This document shows positions 43,027-52,609 of a stretch of 64,000 nt of DNA, piece after piece. The notes under the pieces are model-generated. The model did not search any database, was not told where the DNA came from, and was given only the letters and a program-made list of their open reading frames with translations. Every line of letters begins with the position of its first letter. Position 1 is the first letter of the stretch. The position numbers were made by a program, and so were the translations under genes. Source of the DNA: an uncultured Dorea sp. (GTDB lineage: Bacteria; Bacillota; Clostridia; Lachnospirales; Lachnospiraceae); contig CANTDX010000001.1 in assembly GCA_947652615.1 (NCBI GenBank), forward strand, positions 149,610 to 213,609. The letters run 5' to 3'.

Positions 43027-44331
43027 TCACCGCAGATCCCCGTTCGCCGGGTTATCCAGCAGCTTCCCAAATCCGTCAAACCGCGAGCCATGGCAGGGGC
43101 AGTCCCAGGAATGCTCCGCCCGGTTCCACTGCAAGGCGCAGCCAAGATGCGGACAGCGCTTCTCGGATATGGTGAGCAGATTCGCGATCGCAGAATATCC
43201 ATTGACAAATAACTGAGGCTTTATCATATTTCTCGAAGGAGAGAAAACCGGGGCATACGGATTCTCCTTCCCAAGGATCAGATCTGTCAGGATAGAAGCC
43301 GACACCATAGAGGAAGTCATACCCCATTTGTTGAATCCTGTCGCCGCGTAACAGTCGGGCATACTTCTGGAATATTGTCCGATATAAGGTATCCCGTCTA
43401 ACGTCATACAATCCTGCGCCGACCAATAATATTTCTCATCCAGATTCGGATAATATAACCTGGCATAATTCCTCAGTTCTTCCCAGTTTCCCCCGATCTT
43501 ACCGGTTCTGTGGGCGCCCCCGCCAAGCAGAAGATACTCCTTATAATTCCGGAAAGACAGCCCCGTCTTCGCCTCATCCACATACATTCCTTTAAGCCTG
43601 GGCGCATCCTTCAGCGCGATCACATACGAACGGTGTTGGTACATCTTAAGGTAATACATTCCATGCTTATTATCTATGGGAAAATGTGTCGCGAAGATCA
43701 GCCGGTCAAAGGTGATGCTGCCTTCCTCCGTAAGCGCCGTATTCTCTGTAAATTCTCTGATGAATGTATCTTCGAATATACGCAATCCCTGCGCGATCCC
43801 GCTTATGAATTTCAGCGGATGGAACTGCGCCTGTTCCACGAACCCGACCGCACCCGCCGTATGGATGGGAAGCTCGCACAGATCTGTCAAAAGCGGCTGA
43901 AATCCAAGCCGCGCCAATGCTTCCGCTTCTTTCTCTAATATCTTCCGATCCTTCCTGGAATAGACAAAAGACGGCATGACTTCATAGTCGCAGTCCACTC
44001 TGCGGCACAGTCTGGCGAACTTGCGAACGGCATCCTGGTTGGCGTCAAGGTACATCCTTGCCCGCTCCGCCCCTGCCTTTTCCAGCAATCTGTGATAGAT
44101 CAGCCCATGCTGCGAGGTGATCTTCGCCGTGGTATTCCCTGTAATCCCCGAACCGATCCTCCTGCCCTCTGCCAGCAGGTAATCCACCCCCGCCTTCTCC
44201 AGGAAATACGCGCACAGAATCCCCGCCATCCCTCCGCCAACGATCAGCACGTCCGTCTTCCTGCTTCCGGTAAGCTTCTTGAACCGCGGCATCTCTGTAT
44301 TTTCAGTCCAAATAGATCTCATCTCTACCAC
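43027..44331 (-). CDS. FAD-dependent oxidoreductase with C-terminal Rieske domain
   Basis: A ~434-residue protein. N-terminal DAO-type FAD site VLIVGGGMAGILCAYFLEKAG; central substrate domain (for example EYLLLGGGAHRTGKIGG); then a Rieske [2Fe-2S] domain with CPHLGC and CPCHGSRFDG ligands (C-x-H and C-x2-H). This layout is common in Firmicutes (YhfW-like); substrate unknown. Start: GTG at 44331 lies 8 nt after GGAGG, better than the ATG three codons later. Divergent from the alpha-galactosidase gene. Confidence 0.88.
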   Translation of the reverse strand: MVEMRSIWTENTEMPRFKKLTGSRKTDVLIVGGGMAGILCAYFLEKAGVDYLLAEGRRIGSGITGNTTAKITSQHGLIYHRLLEKAGAERARMYLDANQDAVRKFARLCRRVDCDYEVMPSFVYSRKDRKILEKEAEALARLGFQPLLTDLCELPIHTAGAVGFVEQAQFHPLKFISGIAQGLRIFEDTFIREFTENTALTEEGSITFDRLIFATHFPIDNKHGMYYLKMYQHRSYVIALKDAPRLKGMYVDEAKTGLSFRNYKEYLLLGGGAHRTGKIGGNWEELRNYARLYYPNLDEKYYWSAQDCMTLDGIPYIGQYSRSMPDCYAATGFNKWGMTSSMVSASILTDLILGKENPYAPVFSPSRNMIKPQLFVNGYSAIANLLTISEKRCPHLGCALQWNRAEHSWDCPCHGSRFDGFGKLLDNPANGDLR

Positions 44332-44379
44332 TTTTATCCCCTCCGTCCGGAATATATATCCTAGTTTTGAACAATCCGC

Positions 44380-44467
44380 CCAAAAGTATACCAACTACAC
44401 TAAAATTTCCCGATTTTTTCTGCCAATATGCCAAATGAAATTCCGACCAATCGTGCTATACTTTTGG
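44380..44467. promoter_or_regulatory. Inverted 11-bp motifs between divergent genes
   Basis: CCAAAAGTATA (44380-44390) and its exact reverse complement TATACTTTTGG (44457-44467). Each places a TATACT -10-like box facing its own gene, so both promoters share an extended element, possibly a common regulator site. Confidence 0.45.
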
Positions 44468-44500
44468 TAAATGGAAATTTTTAGGAGGACAGTAAGATCT

Positions 44501-46687
44501 ATGGGAATTATTTTTAATGAATCATCAGAAACCATCACCTTACACACGAGACATACATCTTATCAGATGAAGATCGGCAATCTGGATTATCTGCTTCATC
44601 TCTACTATGGACCGTCAATCCGCGATACGGATATGTCCTACCAGATCATGCAATATGACCGGGGATTCTCCGGCAACCCTTATGAATCCAGGAACGCACG
44701 CACCTTCTCGCTGGATGCGCAGCCTCAGGAATTCAGCACACAGCAGCAGGGGGATTTCCGTACCGCCAGTATTGAAGTGGTCAACTCCGACGGAAGCTAC
44801 TCCTTCCACGGCAAGACGGTTAATTTCAAGATCAAGGACGGCAAATACCAGTTAGATACTCTTCCCTGTGTATTTGCCGCTGCCGAAGACACAGTCGATA
44901 CACTGGAGGTTACTTTGACCGATGAAGTCAGCAATGTCCAGGTAATACTTCTCTACAGCGTATTCGAGGAGGCCGACATCATCACAAGAGCCGTGAAAGT
45001 CGTCAACTCCGGCGCCGCGCCCATTCATCTTAAGAAGATCATGTCTGTCTGCCTTGACTTCTTGAACGGCGCGGGCTTCGATCTGGTAAGCCTCCCGGGA
45101 CGCTACGGGCAGGAACGGCAGGTGGAGCGCCAGCATATGACACACCACATCCATACGATCGGAAGCGTGCGCGGCTCTTCCAGCCATCAGCAGAATCCGT
45201 TTGTCATCTTATGTGACAGGGATGCCACGGAAGATTATGGCAAATGCTATGGATTCTCCCTGATGTACAGCGGTAATTTCCTGACAGAGATCGAACTTGA
45301 CCAGTATGACCAGCTTCGTCTGGTGATGGGTATCCATCCGAAGCAGTTCGTATACGAATTGAAGCCGCAGGAGACCTTCGAAGCTCCGGAGGTTGTGATG
45401 GCATTCACCGAACATGGATTTACCGGCCTTTCTCACCTGTACCATGATTTCTATCGGACAAACCTGTGTCACAGTAAGTTTGTACAGAGAGTCCAGCGTC
45501 CGGTCCTTATCAATAGCTGGGAAGCCGCATTCATGGATTTCGACGATGTGAAACTGGTCGAGATCGCCAAAGCCGCCAAGAATATGGGCGTTGACCTGCT
45601 TGTCATGGACGACGGGTGGTTCGGCAAACGTGATGACGACAACAGCGGACTCGGCGACTGGTATGTGAATACGGACAAGATCAAATGCGGGCTCCATAAG
45701 CTCGTAGAACAGATCAACGACCTGGATATGAAATTCGGCATCTGGTTCGAACCAGAGATGGTCTCCGAAGACAGCGATCTGTACCGGGCACATCCGGACT
45801 GGGCCATGCAGATCCCTGGCCGCCATGCCGTCCGAAGCCGGAACCAGATGGCTCTGGATATGAGCAGACAGGATGTACAGGATTATCTGATCAAGAACAT
45901 CAACGCGATTCTTGACGATGCCAACATCTTCTACGTCAAATGGGACATTAACCGCTCTCTTGCCGATATATGGTCCAACAAACTGCCCGCCGAGAGACAG
46001 GGCGAGGTCTACCACCGCTATATCCTTGGTCTGTACCGCGTGATGGATCAGATCATCAAGACACACCCGGATATATTATTCGAGGGATGCTCCGGCGGCG
46101 GCGGACGCTATGATGCTGCAATGCTGCATTATTACCCGCAATACTGGGTCAGCGACAACAATCACCCGATCGACCGCTTAAAGCTCCATTACGGAACCTC
46201 TTTCGTCTATCCGGTATGTACCATGGGTGCGCACATCTCAGACAGCGGCAGATTCGTACCCATCAAGACGAAGGCTGTGGTCGCCATGTGCGGAACCTTC
46301 GGATATGAGTTGGACGCAACCCATCTTACTGCCGAAGAACAGGAGATCTGCCGCGAGCAAAGCGACCTGTTCCGCCAATATTATCCGCTCATTATCAAAG
46401 GGGATTATTACCGGCTTACCAATCCCTTTGAACCCGGCAATATGACCGCATGGCAGCATGTATCCAAGGATCGGTCCGAATCCCTCCTGAGCGTGGTTGT
46501 CACCAACCTGACCTGCAACGGTCCCCAGGAATATATCCGCGCCAAAGGGCTTGACCCCAAAGCCATGTACAGCATCAACGGCGGTACAGAAGTATATTCC
46601 GGTTCCGCTCTTATGAACGCCGGACTTCCGATCAACCGTGAGGTAGAAGAATACAGTTCCTTCCAGTTCTATCTGAAACGGCAATAA
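44501..46687 (+). CDS. Alpha-galactosidase, GH36
   Basis: A 728-residue GH36 enzyme that releases alpha-galactose from melibiose, raffinose-family sugars and galactomannan. The nucleophile Asp is in YVKWDINR; the acid/base region is WVSDNNHPID; the CSGGGGRYD and LLVMDDGWFG barrel motifs are present. No signal peptide, so intracellular. N-terminal beta-sandwich, central barrel, C-terminal sheet. The start is the ATG at 44501; the AGGAGG lies about 12 nt upstream, inside a longer frame. No sugar transporter is adjacent. Confidence 0.94.
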   Translation: MGIIFNESSETITLHTRHTSYQMKIGNLDYLLHLYYGPSIRDTDMSYQIMQYDRGFSGNPYESRNARTFSLDAQPQEFSTQQQGDFRTASIEVVNSDGSYSFHGKTVNFKIKDGKYQLDTLPCVFAAAEDTVDTLEVTLTDEVSNVQVILLYSVFEEADIITRAVKVVNSGAAPIHLKKIMSVCLDFLNGAGFDLVSLPGRYGQERQVERQHMTHHIHTIGSVRGSSSHQQNPFVILCDRDATEDYGKCYGFSLMYSGNFLTEIELDQYDQLRLVMGIHPKQFVYELKPQETFEAPEVVMAFTEHGFTGLSHLYHDFYRTNLCHSKFVQRVQRPVLINSWEAAFMDFDDVKLVEIAKAAKNMGVDLLVMDDGWFGKRDDDNSGLGDWYVNTDKIKCGLHKLVEQINDLDMKFGIWFEPEMVSEDSDLYRAHPDWAMQIPGRHAVRSRNQMALDMSRQDVQDYLIKNINAILDDANIFYVKWDINRSLADIWSNKLPAERQGEVYHRYILGLYRVMDQIIKTHPDILFEGCSGGGGRYDAAMLHYYPQYWVSDNNHPIDRLKLHYGTSFVYPVCTMGAHISDSGRFVPIKTKAVVAMCGTFGYELDATHLTAEEQEICREQSDLFRQYYPLIIKGDYYRLTNPFEPGNMTAWQHVSKDRSESLLSVVVTNLTCNGPQEYIRAKGLDPKAMYSINGGTEVYSGSALMNAGLPINREVEEYSSFQFYLKRQ

Positions 46688-46695
46688 TATAACAA

Positions 46696-46744
46696 GGGCC
46701 GTCAGGAGATTCGCGAATGCGTCGGCATCTCCTGATGGCCCTTT
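46696..46744 (+). terminator. Terminator of alpha-galactosidase gene
   Basis: A 15-bp stem (46696-46710 with 46727-46741, one G-U) and TTT. Confidence 0.8.
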
Positions 46745-46777
46745 ATCTGATCGTATATAGAATCCTTCTAAATTCTT

Positions 46778-47416
46778 CTAATAGAATCTCGCGAACGATG
46801 CCGAGAGCGTCAGTATATTCAGCCCCCACATCACGATTGCGGCAATGATTCCTATAATGCAGAGAATCTTCCCTGCCTTCGCCAACCCTGCCTTACTGGA
46901 TCCAGCGCCCATCCTCGCCCTGGAGAATCCAAGACACGCAAGCAAAATGCTCACAAGCGGAATCAGAAATGCGAATATCAGGCTGAATATTCCAAATACC
47001 AGCCCCATCGTTGCCGCGCTGGAATTATCCACCGTCTGTACCGGCACCACATTCGGCATCGGATTCACCTGCTCCGGCGCTCCCGTCTGATTCATCGGAA
47101 TCGGCTGGTTAAGGGCTGCAAACAGTTGCTCCAGGCTTGCCTTATAAGGCTTCTTCTGCAGCGTCCCTACGAACCCGTCAAGATTCCACTCGCCCCCAAA
47201 GGTTCCCTTCATCCAGGCTTCCAGATGGAAGATCCCCCCTGAATAGTTCCACTTCAGGTACTTGTACCCTTCCATCATAGCGTCTCCGGTACGGTACGCC
47301 GGCTCCCCCTTCCAGTTGGACATCACAAAGCTGTTCTTCTGCAGAAAATCATTCATCATGAACTGCACGAAATCGTCCGGTTTGTTCAATACTAAATCTC
47401 TTACATATCTGGCCAT
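46778..47416 (-). CDS. Membrane protein with C-terminal DUF4190-like region
   Basis: A 212-residue protein: soluble N-terminal ~110 residues (KPDDFVQFMMNDFLQK, GIFHLEAWMKGTFGGEWNLDGFVGTLQKKPYK), a Pro/Asn linker, and two C-terminal membrane segments (GLVFGIFSLIFAFLIPLVSILLACLG and ILCIIGIIAAIVMWGLNIL) as in DUF4190. Function unknown. It lies downstream of jetC on the same strand (44-nt gap) but does not belong to the known Wadjet set. Confidence 0.75.
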   Translation of the reverse strand: MARYVRDLVLNKPDDFVQFMMNDFLQKNSFVMSNWKGEPAYRTGDAMMEGYKYLKWNYSGGIFHLEAWMKGTFGGEWNLDGFVGTLQKKPYKASLEQLFAALNQPIPMNQTGAPEQVNPMPNVVPVQTVDNSSAATMGLVFGIFSLIFAFLIPLVSILLACLGFSRARMGAGSSKAGLAKAGKILCIIGIIAAIVMWGLNILTLSASFARFY

Positions 47417-47460
47417 CTCTTCCCACTCCTTACTTCTTGTAATTTTATATTTTCCTTTGT

Positions 47461-50400
47461 TTAAAACACCAACTCCTGCTGTTCCATCACTTCGATCTGA
47501 GACACGATCATCGTCTCCGGCTCATTCCCCCGCAGATGATCCGCTTTCAGGTATTGCATGCCGTTCCTCAGGCTTGCCGCGATCAGATTCAGCACATAGA
47601 TATTGTCGAAACGGTTGTAGATGGACTCCCCGCCAAGACCGGTAAGGCAGATCAACTGCGTATTCGACTTCTTCGCCACATCCATCAGCGGCTTCAGCAG
47701 ATGCGATGCATTCGTCTGCGCAAAAGGATTATCCATCACCAGGACCTTGCCCTCGTTCCTGTCCGCAAATATGTCTGTATCGTCCTTCCTCATATAGTAC
47801 AGAAGGCTTGAGAGAATAACGAATGCCGATAAGAATCCTTCTCCGCCGGAATTCCTGGCCACCTCCGCCCAGGTAATCGGGTATTCTCTCTGGGCTTCGA
47901 TCTTATACAGGCGTATCTGCACATTGCTGATCCCGACCACCGTATCATACAGATTCCTCGTTGTGATCTGCGTACCGAAATATTCCTGTGCATTCTCATT
48001 CTGTTCGAACAGTCTTAACCCTTTCTGCGTGATCTCATCGATCATATCCTGCAGACGGATCAGGTACAGATTCTCATTCTCCTCCCATTCCGGGATCTGA
48101 AGCTTCAGCATCTTGACCGGACGATCCCGGATCGTTATGGTAGAATTATGGTCGATCCTGCCCAAATTCTGGTGCACCTCACGAATATAATCCTCCATCA
48201 GCTCCACGATCTTCTTCTTCTCCTTCTCCACCAGGGAGATATCTACCATAAGCTTCTCCATCAGGCTGTCATAAGACTGGAGAGTCGTTGATAGCTGCCG
48301 AAGCACGGCAGACGCATCCCCCGTCAGCTCCAGCATGGCCTCAAGCGGCTTCCTGTAGAAATCCTCCTGAAACTGCTCCATCCGCACGACCTGGTTCAGC
48401 AGCCTCGTAAGCCGTTCTCTCGCATCCCGTCCGTCCCGTTCCTTCTGCTTATGGTCCCTGACCAGGATTCCCTTATAATTCCTGAGATTCTGTCCGTCCA
48501 TCTCCTGGAAATCCTGTTCCCACACGATCTCCTCTCCCAGCGGGAGATCACTGAATTCAGCCAGCGCCGTCAGATTCTCATCATAGATCCTAAGCCGCTC
48601 CTTCCGGTTCTCCGCCTGCTTCTTAGCTTCCTTCTCCTGATAACGGAACTGATTCTTCCTCCCATCGAAATCCTGATCCTGGATCTTCGCCTTAGGAAGC
48701 GGTTCCTCTTCCCCGCACTCGCTCTGCATCCTCTTCATGCGCTCGCTCTTCTGCTGACCGATCACTGCAATCTGCTTGTCTTCCTCGTTCCAGAGCCTTT
48801 GTTTTACCGCAATCTTCTGCACGCGGTCCTCAAGCATGATCTCCTGATGTGTCTCCTCCTCCCGGCTATAGGATATGCCTTCCCATTCGTCCGCGGTAAG
48901 ACCGTATTTTCTCTGCAGATGCAAAAGCTCGTCCGCCGCTTCCTGGCAGCGGCTTCCTGCCCTCTGTTCCTGCTCCTCCAACTCCTGGATCTCCTGGGAC
49001 ATACTGGATGTGATCGCGGCATATCTGGCCTCCAATTCACGGATATCTTCCTGACTGTCCCTCCCGGGATCATCCGGCATACCCGAATGATCGGCATACT
49101 TCTGGTACTTTTGCGCCTCCCTCTTAAGCTCCTCACCCGTATGCAGCAGATGATTTCTCTCGATCTCTTCGGACTTCTGGCGTTCTCTGAGCTTCTCCTG
49201 CCGTTCTTTCATAAGCTTCTGTTTCCGGGTAAGCTTCTCGGCCTCCTTCTTGCAGCGCTCAAGATCGTTCAAGTTCTGCTCATACAGCTCATAGTCCCTG
49301 CACAGGCGGATGAAGTCTTCAAGCTCTCTCTGCTTATGTTCCGTCTCCTTCCCGTTCTCACGGATATCCTGTTCCAACCGCAAGGTCTCTTCCTTAAGTG
49401 CGCTAAGCTCGTCCGTACATTCCCGGATCTCTCCGCATAGCTTCTCAAGCTTCTCCGTAAGCTCCTTGATGCTCTTGTCGTTGGCATCCCACTTCTCTTT
49501 GCTGACCTCCTGGTTCCGAACCATCTCCTGCCGCTCAAAATACTCCTTATACTCCGCCTGACGAATGGCAATCGCTTCCTTCTTCCTCTGGATCTGCCTC
49601 TCCTTCTCTTCGACCAGAAGATGAAGCTTCTCTTCATTCAGCAGATTCTCATTGAACAGCACATAGAAGCTGACCCCGTCAAGCCGTATGATCCCGCTTT
49701 CCCGCTCGCTTTCACTTCTCTCCAATAATTCCCTTGGCACGATCGGAACGGGAAACGAGGTATAGATCCCTTCTGTGTGCCCAGACAGCTTCTTAAGCTC
49801 TGCCTCTGACAGGATCAGCGCATAGGGCAGGAATGGATGACGGCGTACCAGCTCTAGATTCTGCTGCTCCGAGTACCCGTTCTTCCCTAACCACTCCATT
49901 CCATAGACTACATGGATCCCCAGATCAACAAGCTCCTGCTCCAGGTCCTCCGGCAGCTCCAACACCTTCCCCTGCGTCAGCCTGTGGTATTCCTTCTGCA
50001 GAATATCCTCTTCCTTCTCAAGATTCCGCCGGATTCCCGCAATCTCTAACAATTTTCTCCCGGATGCATGCAGGATCTTCTCTGTATCGAACAATACCGC
50101 TTCCTCCAGGTTCAGGTAACTCAGTACCGTTCTTCGGTCATTCAGCTCCTGCTCATACTCCTTCCGAATATCCTCCCTCTGCGCCAGCATAAGCTTCCCC
50201 CGAAGCTGCCCGGCCTGCATGTCCTGAAGCGCATGCTCCCGGCTCCTGCTTCTCTCCTGCGCCTGTTCCTGCTGTCTCTTAAGCCCCTGCCGTGCCCGCG
50301 AGAGCTTCTCAAGCTCCTTCTCATATGTCTCCCTGCGGATCTCCAGCATTCCCGGCTCATATACTCCTAGAATATTACGGACCAGGGCTTCCTCATAACA

Positions 50401-51879
50401 ACGGTTGAAGTTGTCCTCTGTCCTGTCATAGGCCGCTGCCGCGTTCTTTAATCCGCCTTCTCTGGCAGCATTCTGTATCAGCTCCTCTCCCAGAGCTGTA
50501 AGCTTCCCTTCCGTCTCGCCAAGCTCCTTGGCGGTCACCCTGGCCTCTTCCTCATTCTCCTGCCTCTTCTTCTCATTCTCCCTGGCAAGTCCCCCGTAAT
50601 ACCGCCTCAGCGCAGACCCTAACGCATTCCTCTCCGGCTCCAGGTCCTCTTCCTTCCGACGTGACACAAGAAGCTTCTGACGGATCAGCTCTAATTCCTC
50701 CCGCTCCTGCTCTGCCGCCTTCTGCTGTCTGGCGCATCTGAGCAGATGAAGCATCCTCTCGATCTTCCCGGCCTCCCCTTCCAGATCCTCCTTCTCGATC
50801 TCAATCATATCCCGGTTACTGATGTGATAATGCTGCTCCTCATTGAGTCTGTGGATCTCGCTGGACAGCTTCTCATATTCAATTCTGGCTATCTGCTCCC
50901 GGAGCTCCTCGATCCTTGCAAGGATATCATTGTATTCTTTCTCTGTCACACCATGCAGCCGGTTCAGTTCTGCAATAAAATGCGCCACCAGATTCTCCTG
51001 TCTCTTCACCTCTTCCGTCTTCGCAAGATAGTCTTCCGCTCTCTCCCGGATTCCTTCTGCTTCGCTCTCAAACGCACGTATGATGTCGCGCCGCTTGATC
51101 TTGGTCTGGTTATCCTTGTACTGCCCCACATATTTCTCCAGAATGGTCTGGAATTCCTTCATGCGGTTCCGCTCCTTATTCAGCTTGCTCTCTACCGCGT
51201 CAAGAAACCATTTTTCCACCAGGCCTTTCTCGTCCCGGCAGTCCGCGAACAGCTCCGAAAGTCCCGATTCCTTGAGGTTCACCTTCTTAATGATCGTCTC
51301 CCATTCCTTATAATAGATCTGGTACTCCGTAAGCTTGTCAAAATACTGCCTGGACTGCGCGGCATTCGTCATATCGTAATAGAAGAAATTCATCGAGCGA
51401 TCCTTCTTATACGTCTCAAATATCTGCCTGCACGCCGCATAATTCTTAAGGATCATCTCCTTCTTCCCCTTCTCCACCACCGGAAGATGGTAGATATCCT
51501 GGATACACGGTTCCTTATATTCACTGATGATATTGACCATCTCCAGATTCTCGCCGCTGCCCTCACCGCTCTCCTGGCTTCTTCGCACCATCATCCCCGT
51601 AAGGACATAACCCGCGCCGCCGTCCAACACCCACTCCACCAGGATAAATGACGGCTTATTCGATGTAAAGTAACTCTCGAAAGGCCGGTCCTTCGCATCT
51701 CGGTATCTCTTATGCACGAACGGAGCGAGCATCATCTGAATCAGCACCGACTTGCCGCCGCCGTTCCTTAGAGAGAGCAGCGTACTCTCCCCATTCAGAT
51801 GAAAACATTCATCACTGACACGGATCGCATTATTGTTGTAATTCACATTGATCAGCCTGACGGCCTGTATCTTACTCAT
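47461..51879 (-). CDS. jetC: Wadjet JetC (MukB-like SMC ATPase)
   Basis: A 1472-residue SMC-like protein of the Wadjet anti-plasmid complex, which extrudes loops of small circular DNA. N-terminal Walker A-like SLRNGGGKS (Lys43) lacks the first Gly; a very long coiled coil (~230-1200) and hinge follow; near the end are the signature NSGGEG (~1343) and Walker B VLVMDNPF (~1381). Asn follows the Asp where catalytic Glu usually stands. It overlaps jetB by 8 nt and is last of jetD-A-B-C. Confidence 0.93.
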   Translation of the reverse strand: MSKIQAVRLINVNYNNNAIRVSDECFHLNGESTLLSLRNGGGKSVLIQMMLAPFVHKRYRDAKDRPFESYFTSNKPSFILVEWVLDGGAGYVLTGMMVRRSQESGEGSGENLEMVNIISEYKEPCIQDIYHLPVVEKGKKEMILKNYAACRQIFETYKKDRSMNFFYYDMTNAAQSRQYFDKLTEYQIYYKEWETIIKKVNLKESGLSELFADCRDEKGLVEKWFLDAVESKLNKERNRMKEFQTILEKYVGQYKDNQTKIKRRDIIRAFESEAEGIRERAEDYLAKTEEVKRQENLVAHFIAELNRLHGVTEKEYNDILARIEELREQIARIEYEKLSSEIHRLNEEQHYHISNRDMIEIEKEDLEGEAGKIERMLHLLRCARQQKAAEQEREELELIRQKLLVSRRKEEDLEPERNALGSALRRYYGGLARENEKKRQENEEEARVTAKELGETEGKLTALGEELIQNAAREGGLKNAAAAYDRTEDNFNRCYEEALVRNILGVYEPGMLEIRRETYEKELEKLSRARQGLKRQQEQAQERSRSREHALQDMQAGQLRGKLMLAQREDIRKEYEQELNDRRTVLSYLNLEEAVLFDTEKILHASGRKLLEIAGIRRNLEKEEDILQKEYHRLTQGKVLELPEDLEQELVDLGIHVVYGMEWLGKNGYSEQQNLELVRRHPFLPYALILSEAELKKLSGHTEGIYTSFPVPIVPRELLERSESERESGIIRLDGVSFYVLFNENLLNEEKLHLLVEEKERQIQRKKEAIAIRQAEYKEYFERQEMVRNQEVSKEKWDANDKSIKELTEKLEKLCGEIRECTDELSALKEETLRLEQDIRENGKETEHKQRELEDFIRLCRDYELYEQNLNDLERCKKEAEKLTRKQKLMKERQEKLRERQKSEEIERNHLLHTGEELKREAQKYQKYADHSGMPDDPGRDSQEDIRELEARYAAITSSMSQEIQELEEQEQRAGSRCQEAADELLHLQRKYGLTADEWEGISYSREEETHQEIMLEDRVQKIAVKQRLWNEEDKQIAVIGQQKSERMKRMQSECGEEEPLPKAKIQDQDFDGRKNQFRYQEKEAKKQAENRKERLRIYDENLTALAEFSDLPLGEEIVWEQDFQEMDGQNLRNYKGILVRDHKQKERDGRDARERLTRLLNQVVRMEQFQEDFYRKPLEAMLELTGDASAVLRQLSTTLQSYDSLMEKLMVDISLVEKEKKKIVELMEDYIREVHQNLGRIDHNSTITIRDRPVKMLKLQIPEWEENENLYLIRLQDMIDEITQKGLRLFEQNENAQEYFGTQITTRNLYDTVVGISNVQIRLYKIEAQREYPITWAEVARNSGGEGFLSAFVILSSLLYYMRKDDTDIFADRNEGKVLVMDNPFAQTNASHLLKPLMDVAKKSNTQLICLTGLGGESIYNRFDNIYVLNLIAASLRNGMQYLKADHLRGNEPETMIVSQIEVMEQQELVF

Positions 51880-52588
51880 CCTCCATCACCCCCAGCACCC
51901 GCAGCACTCTGTGATAATTATTCTGATTCAGCAGATTCCAGTCCATGAAATTATCCAGCTTCTTCGTAGTCTTGATCATCTCGTCTTGCTCTACATACTC
52001 GATCAATCCCTGCTTCTGCAGAAATAACAGTATATGATGCAGAAAACCTTCCTTCGTAGTCTTCGCTCTGGATCCCTTATCATCCGAGCGCAGCGCCTCA
52101 TACGCCTCCAGCATATTGGAGAATGCGATTCCGCCCCGCTCTTCTTCCTCCTCGTCCATACTCTGGGCGCCCTCCCTGAGCCGTGCAGAGATACAGTTCT
52201 GAAGCTCTCCCACCCGGATATATTCTCTCGCCTTACTGCTGCTCCCCTGGCCGTCAAAGAATTCCACCAGAAGAGTCAGCACCGCAAACTGGGACAGATA
52301 GTAATCCTTATCCGTGCCTGACGATTTGCACAGCGCCGCCTTAAGCTGGGCTTTGGAGAACCCCAGGAAATGATTCTCCTCCCTGGGGATCAGGTAGATC
52401 ACATTCCCATACCGCTCGATCCGGCTCTGGGCAATCTCTCCCTGGGATTTGACCAGGTTCTGAACCTCTTCCTGCTCCGTGTATGCCTTATATAGCTGTA
52501 TCTCATCTTCTTCCCGAAGCTCGTGATGCTCCAGAAGATAATAGAAGATCTCCTGACTGATCCTGACCTCCTCTAATTCATATGCCAT
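51872..52588 (-). CDS. jetB: Wadjet JetB (MukE-like, DUF4194)
   Basis: A 238-residue winged-helix kite protein, the MukE-like subunit that bridges JetA and JetC. Starts MAYELEEVRISQEIFYYLLEHHELREEDE; FLGFSKAQLKAALC and FFDGQGSSSKAREYIRVGELQN belong to the family pattern. AAAGGAG lies 6 nt upstream. The operon position between JetA and JetC is typical. Confidence 0.9.
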   Translation of the reverse strand: MAYELEEVRISQEIFYYLLEHHELREEDEIQLYKAYTEQEEVQNLVKSQGEIAQSRIERYGNVIYLIPREENHFLGFSKAQLKAALCKSSGTDKDYYLSQFAVLTLLVEFFDGQGSSSKAREYIRVGELQNCISARLREGAQSMDEEEEERGGIAFSNMLEAYEALRSDDKGSRAKTTKEGFLHHILLFLQKQGLIEYVEQDEMIKTTKKLDNFMDWNLLNQNNYHRVLRVLGVMEDE

Positions 52589-52609
52589 ATCTGCTCTCCT
52601 TTGATATCC

